The notes: a model not told the origin generated them from the sequence alone. DNA of 41,848 nt from DUMC01 sp035362115 (GCA_035362115.1 DAOSDD010000005.1:1-41848); one strand, 5' to 3'. Shown: positions 32,867 through 41,658, counted from the first letter of the stretch. Translations and numbers: made by a program.

Positions 32867-35800
32867 ATGAAAACTGCAAAAAAAATCACTGCTTTAATAC
32901 TTTCCGTTATCTTTACAGTAGCTCTTCTGGCAGGCTGTGGAGGAAAGAAGAATGGCAATGCAGCAGAACCAACAAAAAAGGGGACAACTGGTACTACAGA
33001 AAAAGCAGGTAGTAATACTGACAATAAACAGGAAGAGACATATACATACACAATAATACAATGGCTTCCTGCACCACTAGACGACAATGCTCCAATGGTA
33101 AAAAAATGGGAAGATGAGTTTGGGGTAAAGTTCAAATTTGACTATATTGAGACAACTAAAATTACTGAACTTTTACCCTTGAGAATTGCATCCGGAGATA
33201 TTCCTGATATAATTACAAGCCTTGACTATAATGGCTTTTATGATTATGTAAAACAGGGAATAGCCGGTACTTGGGATGAGGAGTTTTTCAGAAAAAACGC
33301 TTCTTATATTTCAAAATTAATGGATGAAATGGGGGAAGATTCCTGGAAAATAAGCAAGTATAACGAGAAAATGTTTACTGTACCCGGTATTAATTGTGAA
33401 TATATGTATGGAGCGGCAATGATATGGCGAAATGACTGGCTTAAAAATCTGGGAATAACAGAAATTCCATATAAGCTTGATCAAGTAGAGGCTGCATTGT
33501 ACAAGTTCAGAAATGGTGATCCTGATGGAAACAAGCAAAAAGACACATATGGACTCTCTCAGGATGGCATGAAAATGATATTGGGCGCTTTTGGCGCTCC
33601 GGAAAAAAATTGGATTGATGATGGAAATGGAGGAGTCATTTATTCAAGTATAGCACCCCAGACAAAAGATGCCCTGGTATTGTTAAGAAAATGGTATAAA
33701 GACGAAGTTCTTGATCCTGAATTTATAACTGGTGAGAACAAGGGCGGGTATTGGGCCTTAAGTCATGCTTTCTGCAATGGAAGAATAGGTTTCACGGCAA
33801 GAGCTGTAAATGCTCACTGGAAAGACCCTAAACTTTGGGAATTAGGAGAGGCGCCATATTTAAAAGAGGTAAAAGCAACAAGATTACCTATGCCCGAAGG
33901 AAAAACAATGCAGATAAGCGAGGATAAAACCGACCTTAATGATCCTACTATTTACCTTACAGCACTTGGAACGGATATAAAGGGCTACATTGCATATCTT
34001 ACAGGAGATACGCAAATGCTTGAAGACTATTTTACTGTGTGGCAAAAGTTACTTGAAATGGAAGTTAACCATCTTGTGCTTTATAAAAAAGCTGTTGTAT
34101 GGCGAATACTGGAAATGACTGGTATGCTTCCTGAAGAACTCAGGCAGCCATTACTAAATTTTTTTTATAAATGGGCAAACAGCGAGGAAGGTATAGGTTC
34201 TATAGATCACAGTTTATATCAATCACCTTATTATCCGAGACAGAACCATGGGTTAATACCTGCTCTGGGACTTGTATATCTTTCTGATTATTTCACAAAG
34301 TTCCATGCGGATTTAAAGGAACCCTATATATGGAAGGAAAAAGCTGATAAAGTATATGCTCCATATTTTAGTGGGAGCTGGAAACCCGTATGTGATGGCC
34401 TTTGCCATGGTTGGTGGCTTTCACAACCAGCAATGCTTGAATATGGGCTCATGGATGACAAACATAGGTATTTTGAGGGCGGCGGAGCACGTAAGGCTGC
34501 AGAATGTGCTATGACCGTAGTTAATAGTGAAGGCTGGATGCCATGCTCAGGTGATAGTGATATTTTGAGGCAATTCCCTGGATTTAGTTTAAGGATTGCA
34601 GCTGCTTATTATAATGATGGAAGGTATAGGTTTGTTAATGAAATGGCCCCTTTCGCACAGAGGGGATATTGCGGTCCAATTACATATCCTCCCCGCGCAT
34701 TCGATACAGGTGTGCAAAAAGAAGAACCTTGCGATAAAATCGGCATCGATGTTATTCCTATTGATCCACTTGTATATTACGCCTGGGAGAAAGAACCTAA
34801 ATTAGCTTCAGGTGCATCTGATGCTCCTCCTAAAGCTCCCATAGATAAATGCTTTGATAAGCTGGCTATACGTACAGGCTGGGGAAGGGATGATGATTAT
34901 CTGTTGATAGATGGCCTTGGAGGAGGATCCCACTCGTATGCAGATGCTATGAGTATACTGGATTACCAGAGATTTGGGGTGAGTTTTATTGTGGCAGAAG
35001 ACTCCTTGCACTGGCCGGAGCCTGAAAACCATTCAATGGTTACCATTTACAAAGATGGCAAAAAGGAAAAAATCCCAAGCTTTGCTGAGTTGATGGAGAC
35101 CGTTACTGATGGTAAAGGGAATATGTATGCTAAGATGAAGTTGAAGGATTATAATGGCGCAGACTGGATAAGAGAAATTTACATGATACCTGAAAAATGT
35201 GTAGTTTTCCATGATACTATAATAGCAAATGATTTTGGAAATTACACAATAGAGAACCATTTTAGGACACCAGGCATTGCAGAATTTGAAAATACTGCAG
35301 GAAATATTATTAGAAGCAAAAGAAAAACACGGAATGGAGAAACTGTGGAATTTAAACTTCTTAGTAAGTGCAGCAGGAATTCAACATATAGCATGGAAAA
35401 GATTCCTATAGACTTGAAATATAGGGTTTTACCCGGAAGTGAACTTCCTTTCTCTGAAGAAACCAATGATGCTGCAGCAGGAAGGAAACGTTACCATTTA
35501 AGAGATATCTGTCTTAGTGTATTTACTGCAAGAACCGCAGTAAAACTTAATAAGGGTGAACAGGTTAAATTTACTCATGTTGCATGCGCTGATAAGAATT
35601 CTGTAAATATAGAAATACTGGAAAATAGCATAAAAATGTTGGAAAATAACAGCAAAATATTGGAGAATGAACACTCATATAAGGAATCTCGAAAACCGGT
35701 AAATATAAATTTAAAAATCGGCGATGAAATATATACTTTGCCATTTAGCCTTGAATCAATAAATGCAGGAAATGTTGATAATGTTGGAGATGTTGGAGAT

Positions 35801-36916
35801 GTTGGAAATGTAGGAAGCACAACTAATATTTCCATATCCGAAATAAAAAGAGGATATGAAATAAAAACTGTATGTGAGGAAAGCTCAGCCATAACTGCAG
35901 CACAATTAGTGCAGGATAAGTATTTGCTGTGTGGTTTGAAAGATGGAACGGTAACTATGTATGATGTAGAAGGTAATACTATATGGTCTTCTGAAGTTGA
36001 TGGTAAAATACATGATGTTTCCTTGCTTGAGGATAAAGGCACCAAAACTGTTTTCGCAGCACATGGGAAAGCAGGTATAACTGCTGTTAATGAAAAAGGA
36101 GAAGTACTATGGAGTAAAAAAATAACAAGAATTCCTACATTATATCCCTGGTGGGAGTTCGATGATCCAACACCTGTTAAAATCAAGACTGGCATACTAA
36201 ACGGGGAAGGATTGGCTCTTATAGGGTGTGGTGATAACTATGTAAGATTCTATGATAAAGATGGAAATATGAAAGATGCTTATTACTACTTTGCATCAGT
36301 ACCTGCATATATTCATATATTTGATGTTGATAGTGATGGTGAGCAGGAAGTTATTGTGGGAGGGGGCATTATAAGTGCTGACTCAGGAATTGATATACTG
36401 GATAGCAAAGGCAAGGCTTTGACGAGATTTGGGTCAGAGGGCTGGGTAAGCAAGACAACTGCTTTTGAATTTGCACAAATGAATGGCTATAATGTAATTG
36501 CCTGCGGAGTTAACCATAGAACCAACCTTCATTTGTACAGAGTAGAATCTTCCAACCCGGACCAAAATAAAATATCCTATAGAAGAATTGTTTACAATGA
36601 ACTTGCAGGTGCTGTTACAGGTATAGCATTGATTCCATATTATGAAAGAATATTTGCCGGGACTTCACAGGGATTTGTATCAGCATATGATTTCCATGGA
36701 AAAGAGTTATGGATGGAGATGATGGAAGGTGCCGTAACAGATATTGCCGCTTGGAAGAACAGTATAATTGTAACTGAGAAAACAGGGAAAGTTAATATAA
36801 TGACACTGGATGGCAAGCTCGAAGCTTCAACAAAACTGGATACTGCTGCTGCAAATATTTTGAAAGGTTCCAAGAATCTATATTTCATTTCCGGAAATTG
36901 CATATTAAAAATCTAG
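32867..36916 (+). CDS. chimeric lipoprotein: sugar-binding protein part, heparinase II/III-like lyase and beta-propeller
   Basis: An uninterrupted 1349-residue frame with three unlike parts. Residues 1-24 are a lipoprotein signal peptide (LLAGC, C24). Up to about 340 the text is an LplA-type binding protein (DNAPMVKKWEDEFGVKF, SGDIPDIITS, GDPDGNKQKDTYGLS), but the last third normal for that family, whose members have about 500-560 residues, is absent. From about 350 to 930 is a heparinase II/III-like polysaccharide lyase: alpha toroid with YLAYLTGD-like IAYLTGDTQ and a PRQNHG motif near 457-462, then the beta domain with GGGSHSYADAMSILDYQ near 683-699. After a GDVGDVGNVG linker (about 968-985), a beta-propeller of PQQ/WD40-like blades follows, with DVDSDGEQEV near 1153. 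The start is ATG at 32867 after AAAGGGGAA. Either a true surface-bound lyase or an in-frame deletion joining two genes. Confidence 0.8.
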   Translation: MKTAKKITALILSVIFTVALLAGCGGKKNGNAAEPTKKGTTGTTEKAGSNTDNKQEETYTYTIIQWLPAPLDDNAPMVKKWEDEFGVKFKFDYIETTKITELLPLRIASGDIPDIITSLDYNGFYDYVKQGIAGTWDEEFFRKNASYISKLMDEMGEDSWKISKYNEKMFTVPGINCEYMYGAAMIWRNDWLKNLGITEIPYKLDQVEAALYKFRNGDPDGNKQKDTYGLSQDGMKMILGAFGAPEKNWIDDGNGGVIYSSIAPQTKDALVLLRKWYKDEVLDPEFITGENKGGYWALSHAFCNGRIGFTARAVNAHWKDPKLWELGEAPYLKEVKATRLPMPEGKTMQISEDKTDLNDPTIYLTALGTDIKGYIAYLTGDTQMLEDYFTVWQKLLEMEVNHLVLYKKAVVWRILEMTGMLPEELRQPLLNFFYKWANSEEGIGSIDHSLYQSPYYPRQNHGLIPALGLVYLSDYFTKFHADLKEPYIWKEKADKVYAPYFSGSWKPVCDGLCHGWWLSQPAMLEYGLMDDKHRYFEGGGARKAAECAMTVVNSEGWMPCSGDSDILRQFPGFSLRIAAAYYNDGRYRFVNEMAPFAQRGYCGPITYPPRAFDTGVQKEEPCDKIGIDVIPIDPLVYYAWEKEPKLASGASDAPPKAPIDKCFDKLAIRTGWGRDDDYLLIDGLGGGSHSYADAMSILDYQRFGVSFIVAEDSLHWPEPENHSMVTIYKDGKKEKIPSFAELMETVTDGKGNMYAKMKLKDYNGADWIREIYMIPEKCVVFHDTIIANDFGNYTIENHFRTPGIAEFENTAGNIIRSKRKTRNGETVEFKLLSKCSRNSTYSMEKIPIDLKYRVLPGSELPFSEETNDAAAGRKRYHLRDICLSVFTARTAVKLNKGEQVKFTHVACADKNSVNIEILENSIKMLENNSKILENEHSYKESRKPVNINLKIGDEIYTLPFSLESINAGNVDNVGDVGDVGNVGSTTNISISEIKRGYEIKTVCEESSAITAAQLVQDKYLLCGLKDGTVTMYDVEGNTIWSSEVDGKIHDVSLLEDKGTKTVFAAHGKAGITAVNEKGEVLWSKKITRIPTLYPWWEFDDPTPVKIKTGILNGEGLALIGCGDNYVRFYDKDGNMKDAYYYFASVPAYIHIFDVDSDGEQEVIVGGGIISADSGIDILDSKGKALTRFGSEGWVSKTTAFEFAQMNGYNVIACGVNHRTNLHLYRVESSNPDQNKISYRRIVYNELAGAVTGIALIPYYERIFAGTSQGFVSAYDFHGKELWMEMMEGAVTDIAAWKNSIIVTEKTGKVNIMTLDGKLEASTKLDTAAANILKGSKNLYFISGNCILKI
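35769..35817 (+). repeat. 9-bp coding repeat in the lyase-propeller linker
   Basis: Five to six units of the form AATGTTGGA/GATGTTGGA encode NVDNVGDVGDVGNVG between the lyase and the propeller. Such repeats arise by slippage and give a flexible linker. Confidence 0.75.
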
Positions 36917-36979
36917 CAGTACAAGTAAAAAGAGAAAAGTATATAGTTCACCTTCGCAAATAGTGTAAAAATATTGAAT

Positions 36980-37053
36980 GGCGGTATATCTCATAAATAA
37001 CCTGGAGACTTGACTCCAAAAGCAAAATCGAAAATTTGCATATGTATACCGCC
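36980..37053. ncRNA. possible three-stem structured element
   Basis: GGCGGTATA (36980-36988) pairs with TATACCGCC (37045-37053). Inside are two smaller hairpins: TGGAG with CTCCA around ACTTGA, and GCAAA with TTTGC. Together they make a three-way junction of 74 bases between two convergent genes. It could be an unusual terminator or a small structured RNA; it matches no riboswitch that I know. Confidence 0.35.
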
Positions 37054-37102
37054 TTCTCAATATCTGCAGACATTATTGCTAATGCAGGAATTATATACAT
37101 TC

Positions 37103-37303
37103 TTACAAACACTTGTAATATTCTTCCTCAACCTCATCAAAGGAGAAGCTATACCCTGCATTATTAAGTATATCAAGGGTTGTCTTCATAACAAGGTCAG
37201 GTTTAATATCTTCAACTTCCAGAAGGAAGGTCAAATATTCAAATGTCATATCAAACAGTTCTGCCCAATTGCAAATTTCTTTAAGGTTTATTGAATCTTC
37301 CAC
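37103..37303 (-). CDS. small acidic protein of unknown function
   Basis: A 66-residue acidic protein that I do not recognise. It begins MEDSINLKEICNW, is predicted mostly helical, has several Phe/Leu pairs (AELFDMTFEYLTFLLE) and ends FDEVEEEYYKCL. It has no signal peptide or membrane segment. A GTG start at 37303 follows AGAGGGAGG on the minus strand at good spacing, which is the main support that it is real. It is divergent from the ATP-cone gene, sharing a 145-base intergenic region with it. Confidence 0.6.
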   Translation of the reverse strand: MEDSINLKEICNWAELFDMTFEYLTFLLEVEDIKPDLVMKTTLDILNNAGYSFSFDEVEEEYYKCL

Positions 37304-37448
37304 AGTTTCCTCCCTCTTATCTTTGTCATTCTATAATAGTATTTTAGCATTTTATTTTTTATTATACAATTACGTAAAAATGTTATATAATAAAAATGTA
37401 CCGCAGTATATAGCTGCAAATAAGTAAGCATATAAAGGGGGGGTTTTT

Positions 37449-37757
37449 TTGAAAGTAATCAAAAAAGATGGAAGAGTGCAGCCCTTCGATTTATCAAAAA
37501 TAATATTTGCTCTTGAACGCATATCAGATGAATGCAGTCAACCGTTTACGCAATCGGATTTAACCTTTGTGGCGAAGAATATAGAAAAGAGCATTAGAGC
37601 GGCTATGGAAAACAAGGATGAAGATATAATCCACACATCCAAGATAAGAACTATTGTTATAAAAGAATTGGAGCAGGCAGGGTTTAAACATATTGCAGAT
37701 TGTTATAAAGAATATGTCAAAGGTTTTGGAAAACCCGATTCCCCAAATAATATATAA
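37449..37757 (+). CDS. stand-alone ATP-cone domain protein
   Basis: A 102-residue protein made almost entirely of one ATP-cone, the nucleotide-binding allosteric domain of ribonucleotide reductases and the NrdR repressor. The typical opening KVIKKDGRVQPFDLSKI is followed by SDLTFVAKNIEKSIRAA, TSKIRTIVIKELEQAGF and a final CYKEYVKGF. It lacks the zinc ribbon of NrdR and any reductase domain, so it is a free-standing regulator or a truncated gene. The start is TTG at 37449 after AAAGGGGGGG (37434-37443). No reductase gene is in the window. Confidence 0.85.
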   Translation: MKVIKKDGRVQPFDLSKIIFALERISDECSQPFTQSDLTFVAKNIEKSIRAAMENKDEDIIHTSKIRTIVIKELEQAGFKHIADCYKEYVKGFGKPDSPNNI

Positions 37758-37829
37758 CTAATATATATAACTAATATATAACTGTAAGCAATAAACTAAG
37801 ACAACAGCCGGAAGCAATAGAGTTGAGAA

Positions 37830-37872
37830 ATTTGCTGAGTCATCAGGAGCAGTTTCCAATGACTCAGCAAAT
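37830..37872. terminator. hairpin between the convergent ATP-cone and rubredoxin genes
   Basis: ATTTGCTGAGTCAT (37830-37843) and ATGACTCAGCAAAT (37859-37872) are perfect 14-bp arms with a 15-base loop, five bases after the rubredoxin stop. T-runs are weak, but placement between converging genes fits a shared terminator. Confidence 0.65.
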
Positions 37873-37876
37873 ACAA

Positions 37877-38035
37877 CTATTCCTTCTCAAACATATCTTT
37901 TCCAACCCCGCAAATTGGGCATACCCAATCCTCCGGAATATCCTCAAATGCAGTTCCAGGAGCAATGCCGCCGTCCGGGTCTCCTTCTGCAGGGTCATAT
38001 ACATAACCGCAAGCTGTACATACGTATTTATCCAT
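37877..38035 (-). CDS. rubredoxin
   Basis: A 52-residue iron protein that carries single electrons in the cytoplasm, in anaerobes often to peroxide- or oxygen-reducing enzymes. The iron ligands are C6 and C9 in YVCTACGYVYD and C39 and C42 in WVCPICGVGKD; the PDGGIAPGT and FEDIPEDW stretches are standard. Length is exactly that of classical rubredoxins. The ATG at 38035 follows AAGGAGTGG on the minus strand. It is 163 bases downstream of the yyaC gene on the same strand, and no partner oxidoreductase is adjacent. Confidence 0.96.
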   Translation of the reverse strand: MDKYVCTACGYVYDPAEGDPDGGIAPGTAFEDIPEDWVCPICGVGKDMFEKE

Positions 38036-38198
38036 ATTTCCACTCCTTTAGATAAGTTGAATTCTTTTTGGCAAGTTATATAATTTAATTTAACTGTACC
38101 TGCTAAATAATCTACCCGTTTTCCTATCATAGTAACAGTTATTTCACTGATAAGAGGTATAAATTTTAAATTGTATGCAGAAAATGTCCTCAAAGAAA

Positions 38199-38783
38199 TT
38201 AAAACAAAAACGGGTCCTTTTGAATTCTCCATAATACATGCTTTATTCCGCCGGCTATCAGGTCAGCCATCTTCATAACCAAAAATAAACGGGTATTTTG
38301 AAGGATCAGGAAATCCATAAAACCTCCCAGGTTGACAATACCTACTATGTGAATATTACCTATAGGGGGAAGTTCTTTTTTTAAAGCCGATCCAGGGTTA
38401 ATAGGGCCTTCTCCTATAGATACAAAACCTACATGCTCCATTTTGCCTAAGCAGGCATCTATGGCAATTATAAAGGGATTTATACAATTTATGTTTATGT
38501 CTTCCATTACTTTACTTAGATTTTTGGCATGAACAGGGTTTTCAAGAGTACCGTAAACAGATATATTTTTTCTATTATTCATATTCATAATTTTATGTCC
38601 AATAAGCGGGCCAAGACTGTCCCCGGTTGACCTGTCGGTACCGATGCATACAAAAACTATAGATTTATACCCATCGGATATATCTTTACATATCAGCTTA
38701 TATAGTACATCTGCAAAATAGTGGAAAGCTCCCGGACTGTTTATATCTATGAAATGTTTCTCTACTGAGGTTTTAATAAACAT
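38199..38783 (-). CDS. yyaC: spore protease-like protein YyaC (DUF1256)
   Basis: A 194-residue protein of the YyaC family, related to the germination protease GPR and found in endospore formers. Signature text is IVFVCIGTDRSTGDSLGPLIG, YGTLENPVHAKNL, IAIDACLGKMEHVG and GPINPGSALKKELPPIG, in that order, the same aspartate-rich fold as hydrogenase maturation proteases. Length is as expected (about 190-205). ATG at 38783 follows GGAGGGTAATAA on the minus strand. Its presence is the clearest sign that the host makes spores. It may be transcribed ahead of the rubredoxin gene. Confidence 0.93.
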   Translation of the reverse strand: MFIKTSVEKHFIDINSPGAFHYFADVLYKLICKDISDGYKSIVFVCIGTDRSTGDSLGPLIGHKIMNMNNRKNISVYGTLENPVHAKNLSKVMEDININCINPFIIAIDACLGKMEHVGFVSIGEGPINPGSALKKELPPIGNIHIVGIVNLGGFMDFLILQNTRLFLVMKMADLIAGGIKHVLWRIQKDPFLF

Positions 38784-39090
38784 TTATTACCCTCCATACT
38801 CAAATTATGTAATTCTATGAACAATGATAGCTTACCGGTATAAACAGGTGGTTTTACCCCAGCACCTTAAAATAAAGCTGTACCATAGTATATAATTGGC
38901 GCATAGTTTATATTATTACCGTTACCAATACAAATATTACAGAAGTTTCAATATTTTCCTTCAAATATAGAAAATGCTCCTCAGTATATCTTTTTTGTTG
39001 ATATAAACGAAGTATTTTGTTATTATAAAAACATAAATAATAAGTGGGTATTTTTTAAGATTAAGGTAATGTAGAGGGGAAGAATGATAA
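38784..39090. other. 307-bp divergent intergenic region
   Basis: No gene is seen between the divergent yyaC and phosphatase genes. It contains AT-rich promoter-like sequence but no promoter or repeat that I would assign with confidence; a small ACCGGT palindrome lies at 38833-38838. Confidence 0.5.
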
Positions 39091-40269
39091 GTGTATCCTG
39101 AATTAGCATATGATACAAATGATACAAGAGAAAAAAACAGTGAAACGAGCATTTACAATACTGATGGATATCTAGTCGAAGGGGAGATGCTTCCAATAGA
39201 AGATGTAATTAACGGAATGTTGGACTGGGTAAGAGTGCTTGACCTTAACGGGAATATTATCTATATAAATAAAGCTATGGAAGAAGCTCTTAAACGTCCT
39301 GTAGTAGGTAAAAGATGCTATGAAGCTTTTGGCAGGGCTGAACCTTGTAAAGATTGTGTATCTCATAAATGTGCATTTGATGGTAAAACTCATGAAAAAG
39401 AAGAAGTTTTTGATGACAGGTACTTCTCAGTTATGAGTTCACCAATAAAAAATAAACATGGCGATGTTGTTGCTATTGTAGAGGTTCTGAGGGATGTTAC
39501 AAAGGTAAAACTTCTCCAAAAACAGATAATGGAACAGAACAGGAAGCATAGGGATGATATTGAAATGGCAAAAAAAATTCAATTGAGTTTATTGCCTGTG
39601 AAACTACCTAAAGACAAAGCCGAATTTTCCTATATCTATACTCCCTGTGAGACCTTGGGAGGAGATTTTTTAGATATTTTTATGATAGATGATGATCATT
39701 TTGGACTATACATTGCTGATGTAGCCGGGCATGGAATTACATCATCTCTTTTAACTGTGTTTTTAAAATCTACATTTAACAAGGAAACCTTGTCTCCTTC
39801 ACTTGCTTTAATGGAATTGTACAGGGAATATAATAAAATGGGATTTGACACTGATCTTTATATTACTGTTTTTTACTCAATAATTGATCTCAAAAACAAT
39901 ACTATCACTTATTCAAATGCAGGGCATAATATTTGTCCTATTTTATTTAGCAGTACCAGATTCGAAATTTTGAGGAACGCGGGATTACCAATATGTGATT
40001 GGTCAGAGAAACCTGATTATATTGATAAATCTGAACTCTTATTTAAAAAAGACAGGGTATTTTTCTGTACAGATGGAATAATTGAGGTAAGGAACAATTT
40101 AAATGAGCAGTTTGGTGAGGAACGACTTCTTTATAATCTGGCAGCATGCAAATTTTGTCCGGATGTTGTCCTAAAAAGCATTATAGAACAAGCTTGCAAA
40201 TTTGCGGGTGTAGATGAAATATCCACTATAGGTGATGATATTACTATGGCACTGCTTGAAATAGTTTAA
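39091..40269 (+). CDS. PAS-domain PP2C-type serine phosphatase (SpoIIE/RsbU-like)
   Basis: A 392-residue cytoplasmic signalling phosphatase expected to dephosphorylate an anti-sigma antagonist-type protein. Residues about 37-140 form a PAS domain (MLDWVRVLDLNGNIIYINKA) carrying four cysteines, C76, C86, C89 and C94, followed by a helical linker (MEQNRKHRDDIEMAKKIQLSL starting near 145) and the PP2C domain from about 165. Metal-binding residues are in LGGDFLDIF, IADVAGHGITSS, FFCTDGIIE and IGDDITMALLE. The start is GTG at 39091 after GAGGGGAAG. It ends 13 bases before glnA, so the two are probably co-transcribed, an unusual pairing. The four cysteines might bind a metal cluster, which is inference. 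Confidence 0.92.
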   Translation: MYPELAYDTNDTREKNSETSIYNTDGYLVEGEMLPIEDVINGMLDWVRVLDLNGNIIYINKAMEEALKRPVVGKRCYEAFGRAEPCKDCVSHKCAFDGKTHEKEEVFDDRYFSVMSSPIKNKHGDVVAIVEVLRDVTKVKLLQKQIMEQNRKHRDDIEMAKKIQLSLLPVKLPKDKAEFSYIYTPCETLGGDFLDIFMIDDDHFGLYIADVAGHGITSSLLTVFLKSTFNKETLSPSLALMELYREYNKMGFDTDLYITVFYSIIDLKNNTITYSNAGHNICPILFSSTRFEILRNAGLPICDWSEKPDYIDKSELLFKKDRVFFCTDGIIEVRNNLNEQFGEERLLYNLAACKFCPDVVLKSIIEQACKFAGVDEISTIGDDITMALLEIV

Positions 40270-40282
40270 TGGAGGTGTAAAT

Positions 40283-41617
40283 ATGCAGAAATATACTGAA
40301 GAAGACATATTGAGAATGGTTAAAGAGCAGGATGTTAAGTTTATAAGGTTGCAGTTTACTGATATATTCGGAATATTGAAAAATGTGGCTATACCTGCAA
40401 GCCAACTTGAAAAAGCTCTAAATAATAAATGTATGTTTGATGGATCATCTATTGAAGGGTTTGTAAGAATTGAAGAATCGGACATGTATTTATGGCCTGA
40501 TTTGAATACATTTGTTATTTTCCCGTGGAAGCCTCAGACTGGTAAAGTAGCAAGATTGATATGCGATGTACATAATCCTGATGGAATGCCTTTTGAGGGT
40601 GATCCAAGGTATGTATTGAAAAAAGTCTTGAAGAAGGCAGAAGATATGGGCTTTGATACTCTCAATGTAGGACCCGAGTGTGAATTTTTCCTTTTCCTAA
40701 CTGGCAGTGAGGGCAATCCGACTGTCAAAACTCAGGATAATGCAGGATACTTTGATTTGGGACCTGTTGATCTGGGAGAAAGCGCCAGAAGGGATATTGT
40801 TGTTGCATTGGAGGAAATGGGGTTTGATGTAGAAGCCTCCCATCATGAAGGCGCTCCCGGACAGCATGAAATAGATTTCAAATATGCTGATGCTTTAACA
40901 GCAGCTGATTCAATACTGACTTTTAAGCTGGTAGTTAAAACAATTGCTCAAAAGCATGGACTGCATGCATCTTTTATGCCAAAACCCATATATGGAATTA
41001 ATGGTTCTGGTATGCATACCAACATTTCCCTTTTCACAAGCGGGGTAAACGCGTTTTATGATGAAAAAGATCAGGTTAAATTAAGTAAGGAAGCTTATTG
41101 GTTCATTGGAGGGTTAATGAAGCATGCCAGAGCTATTGCTGTACTTACAAACCCGATTGTTAATTCATACAAGAGACTTGTACCTGGCTATGAAGCTCCG
41201 GTGTATATTGCCTGGTCTGCAAGAAACAGAAGTCCATTGATTCGAATACCGGCAGCAAGAGGAGCCAATACCAGGGTAGAATTAAGGTGTCCTGATCCTT
41301 CTTGCAATCCCTACCTTGCCCTTGCTGGTATATTGTCAGCCGGACTGGATGGAATAGAAAACAGGATATGCCCGTCCAACCCTACAGATAAGAATATTTT
41401 CTGCATGAGCGATGAACAGATGCAGAAGGAAGGGATATTTTCTCTTCCTGGAAATCTTAAGGAAGCAGTAGACGAAATGGCAAAAAGCAGTTTACTGAAG
41501 AAAGTTTTAGGTAACCATATATTTGAAAAGTATATTGAAGCAAAAAATGAAGAATGGGAAGATTACCGCAAGCAGGTTACACCATGGGAATTAAAACACT
41601 ATTTAACCAAATACTAA
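40283..41617 (+). CDS. glnA: glutamine synthetase, type I (alpha form)
   Basis: Makes glutamine from glutamate, ammonia and ATP in the cytoplasm, as a dodecamer. At 444 residues it has the length of the Bacillus/Clostridium GSI-alpha form, controlled by feedback and protein contact rather than adenylylation. Conserved blocks: MFDGSSIEGF, VGPECEFFLF, HHEGAPGQHEIDF, NGSGMHTNISLF, the NPIVNSYKRLVPGYEAP loop and SARNRSPLIRIP. ATG at 40283 follows ATGGAGGTG, 13 bases after the phosphatase gene. No glnR is seen next to it. The P-II-like gene at 16779 lies far away and is not obviously linked. Confidence 0.98.
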   Translation: MQKYTEEDILRMVKEQDVKFIRLQFTDIFGILKNVAIPASQLEKALNNKCMFDGSSIEGFVRIEESDMYLWPDLNTFVIFPWKPQTGKVARLICDVHNPDGMPFEGDPRYVLKKVLKKAEDMGFDTLNVGPECEFFLFLTGSEGNPTVKTQDNAGYFDLGPVDLGESARRDIVVALEEMGFDVEASHHEGAPGQHEIDFKYADALTAADSILTFKLVVKTIAQKHGLHASFMPKPIYGINGSGMHTNISLFTSGVNAFYDEKDQVKLSKEAYWFIGGLMKHARAIAVLTNPIVNSYKRLVPGYEAPVYIAWSARNRSPLIRIPAARGANTRVELRCPDPSCNPYLALAGILSAGLDGIENRICPSNPTDKNIFCMSDEQMQKEGIFSLPGNLKEAVDEMAKSSLLKKVLGNHIFEKYIEAKNEEWEDYRKQVTPWELKHYLTKY

Positions 41618-41658
41618 GTAGAAAGCAGAAAGTAGAAAGTGGAAAGTGGAAAGTGAGG
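41617..41658. repeat. 7-bp tandem repeat after glnA
   Basis: Six units of AGTAGAA/AGTGGAA type run from the last base of the glnA stop codon to the ribosome site of the next gene; the final unit reads AGTGAGG and forms part of that site. Confidence 0.8.

Noticed and set aside
35575..36195. 206-codon open frame on the minus strand
   Set aside because: It is antisense to the propeller part of the chimera, rich in Ser/Pro/Phe and without recognisable domains or ribosome site.
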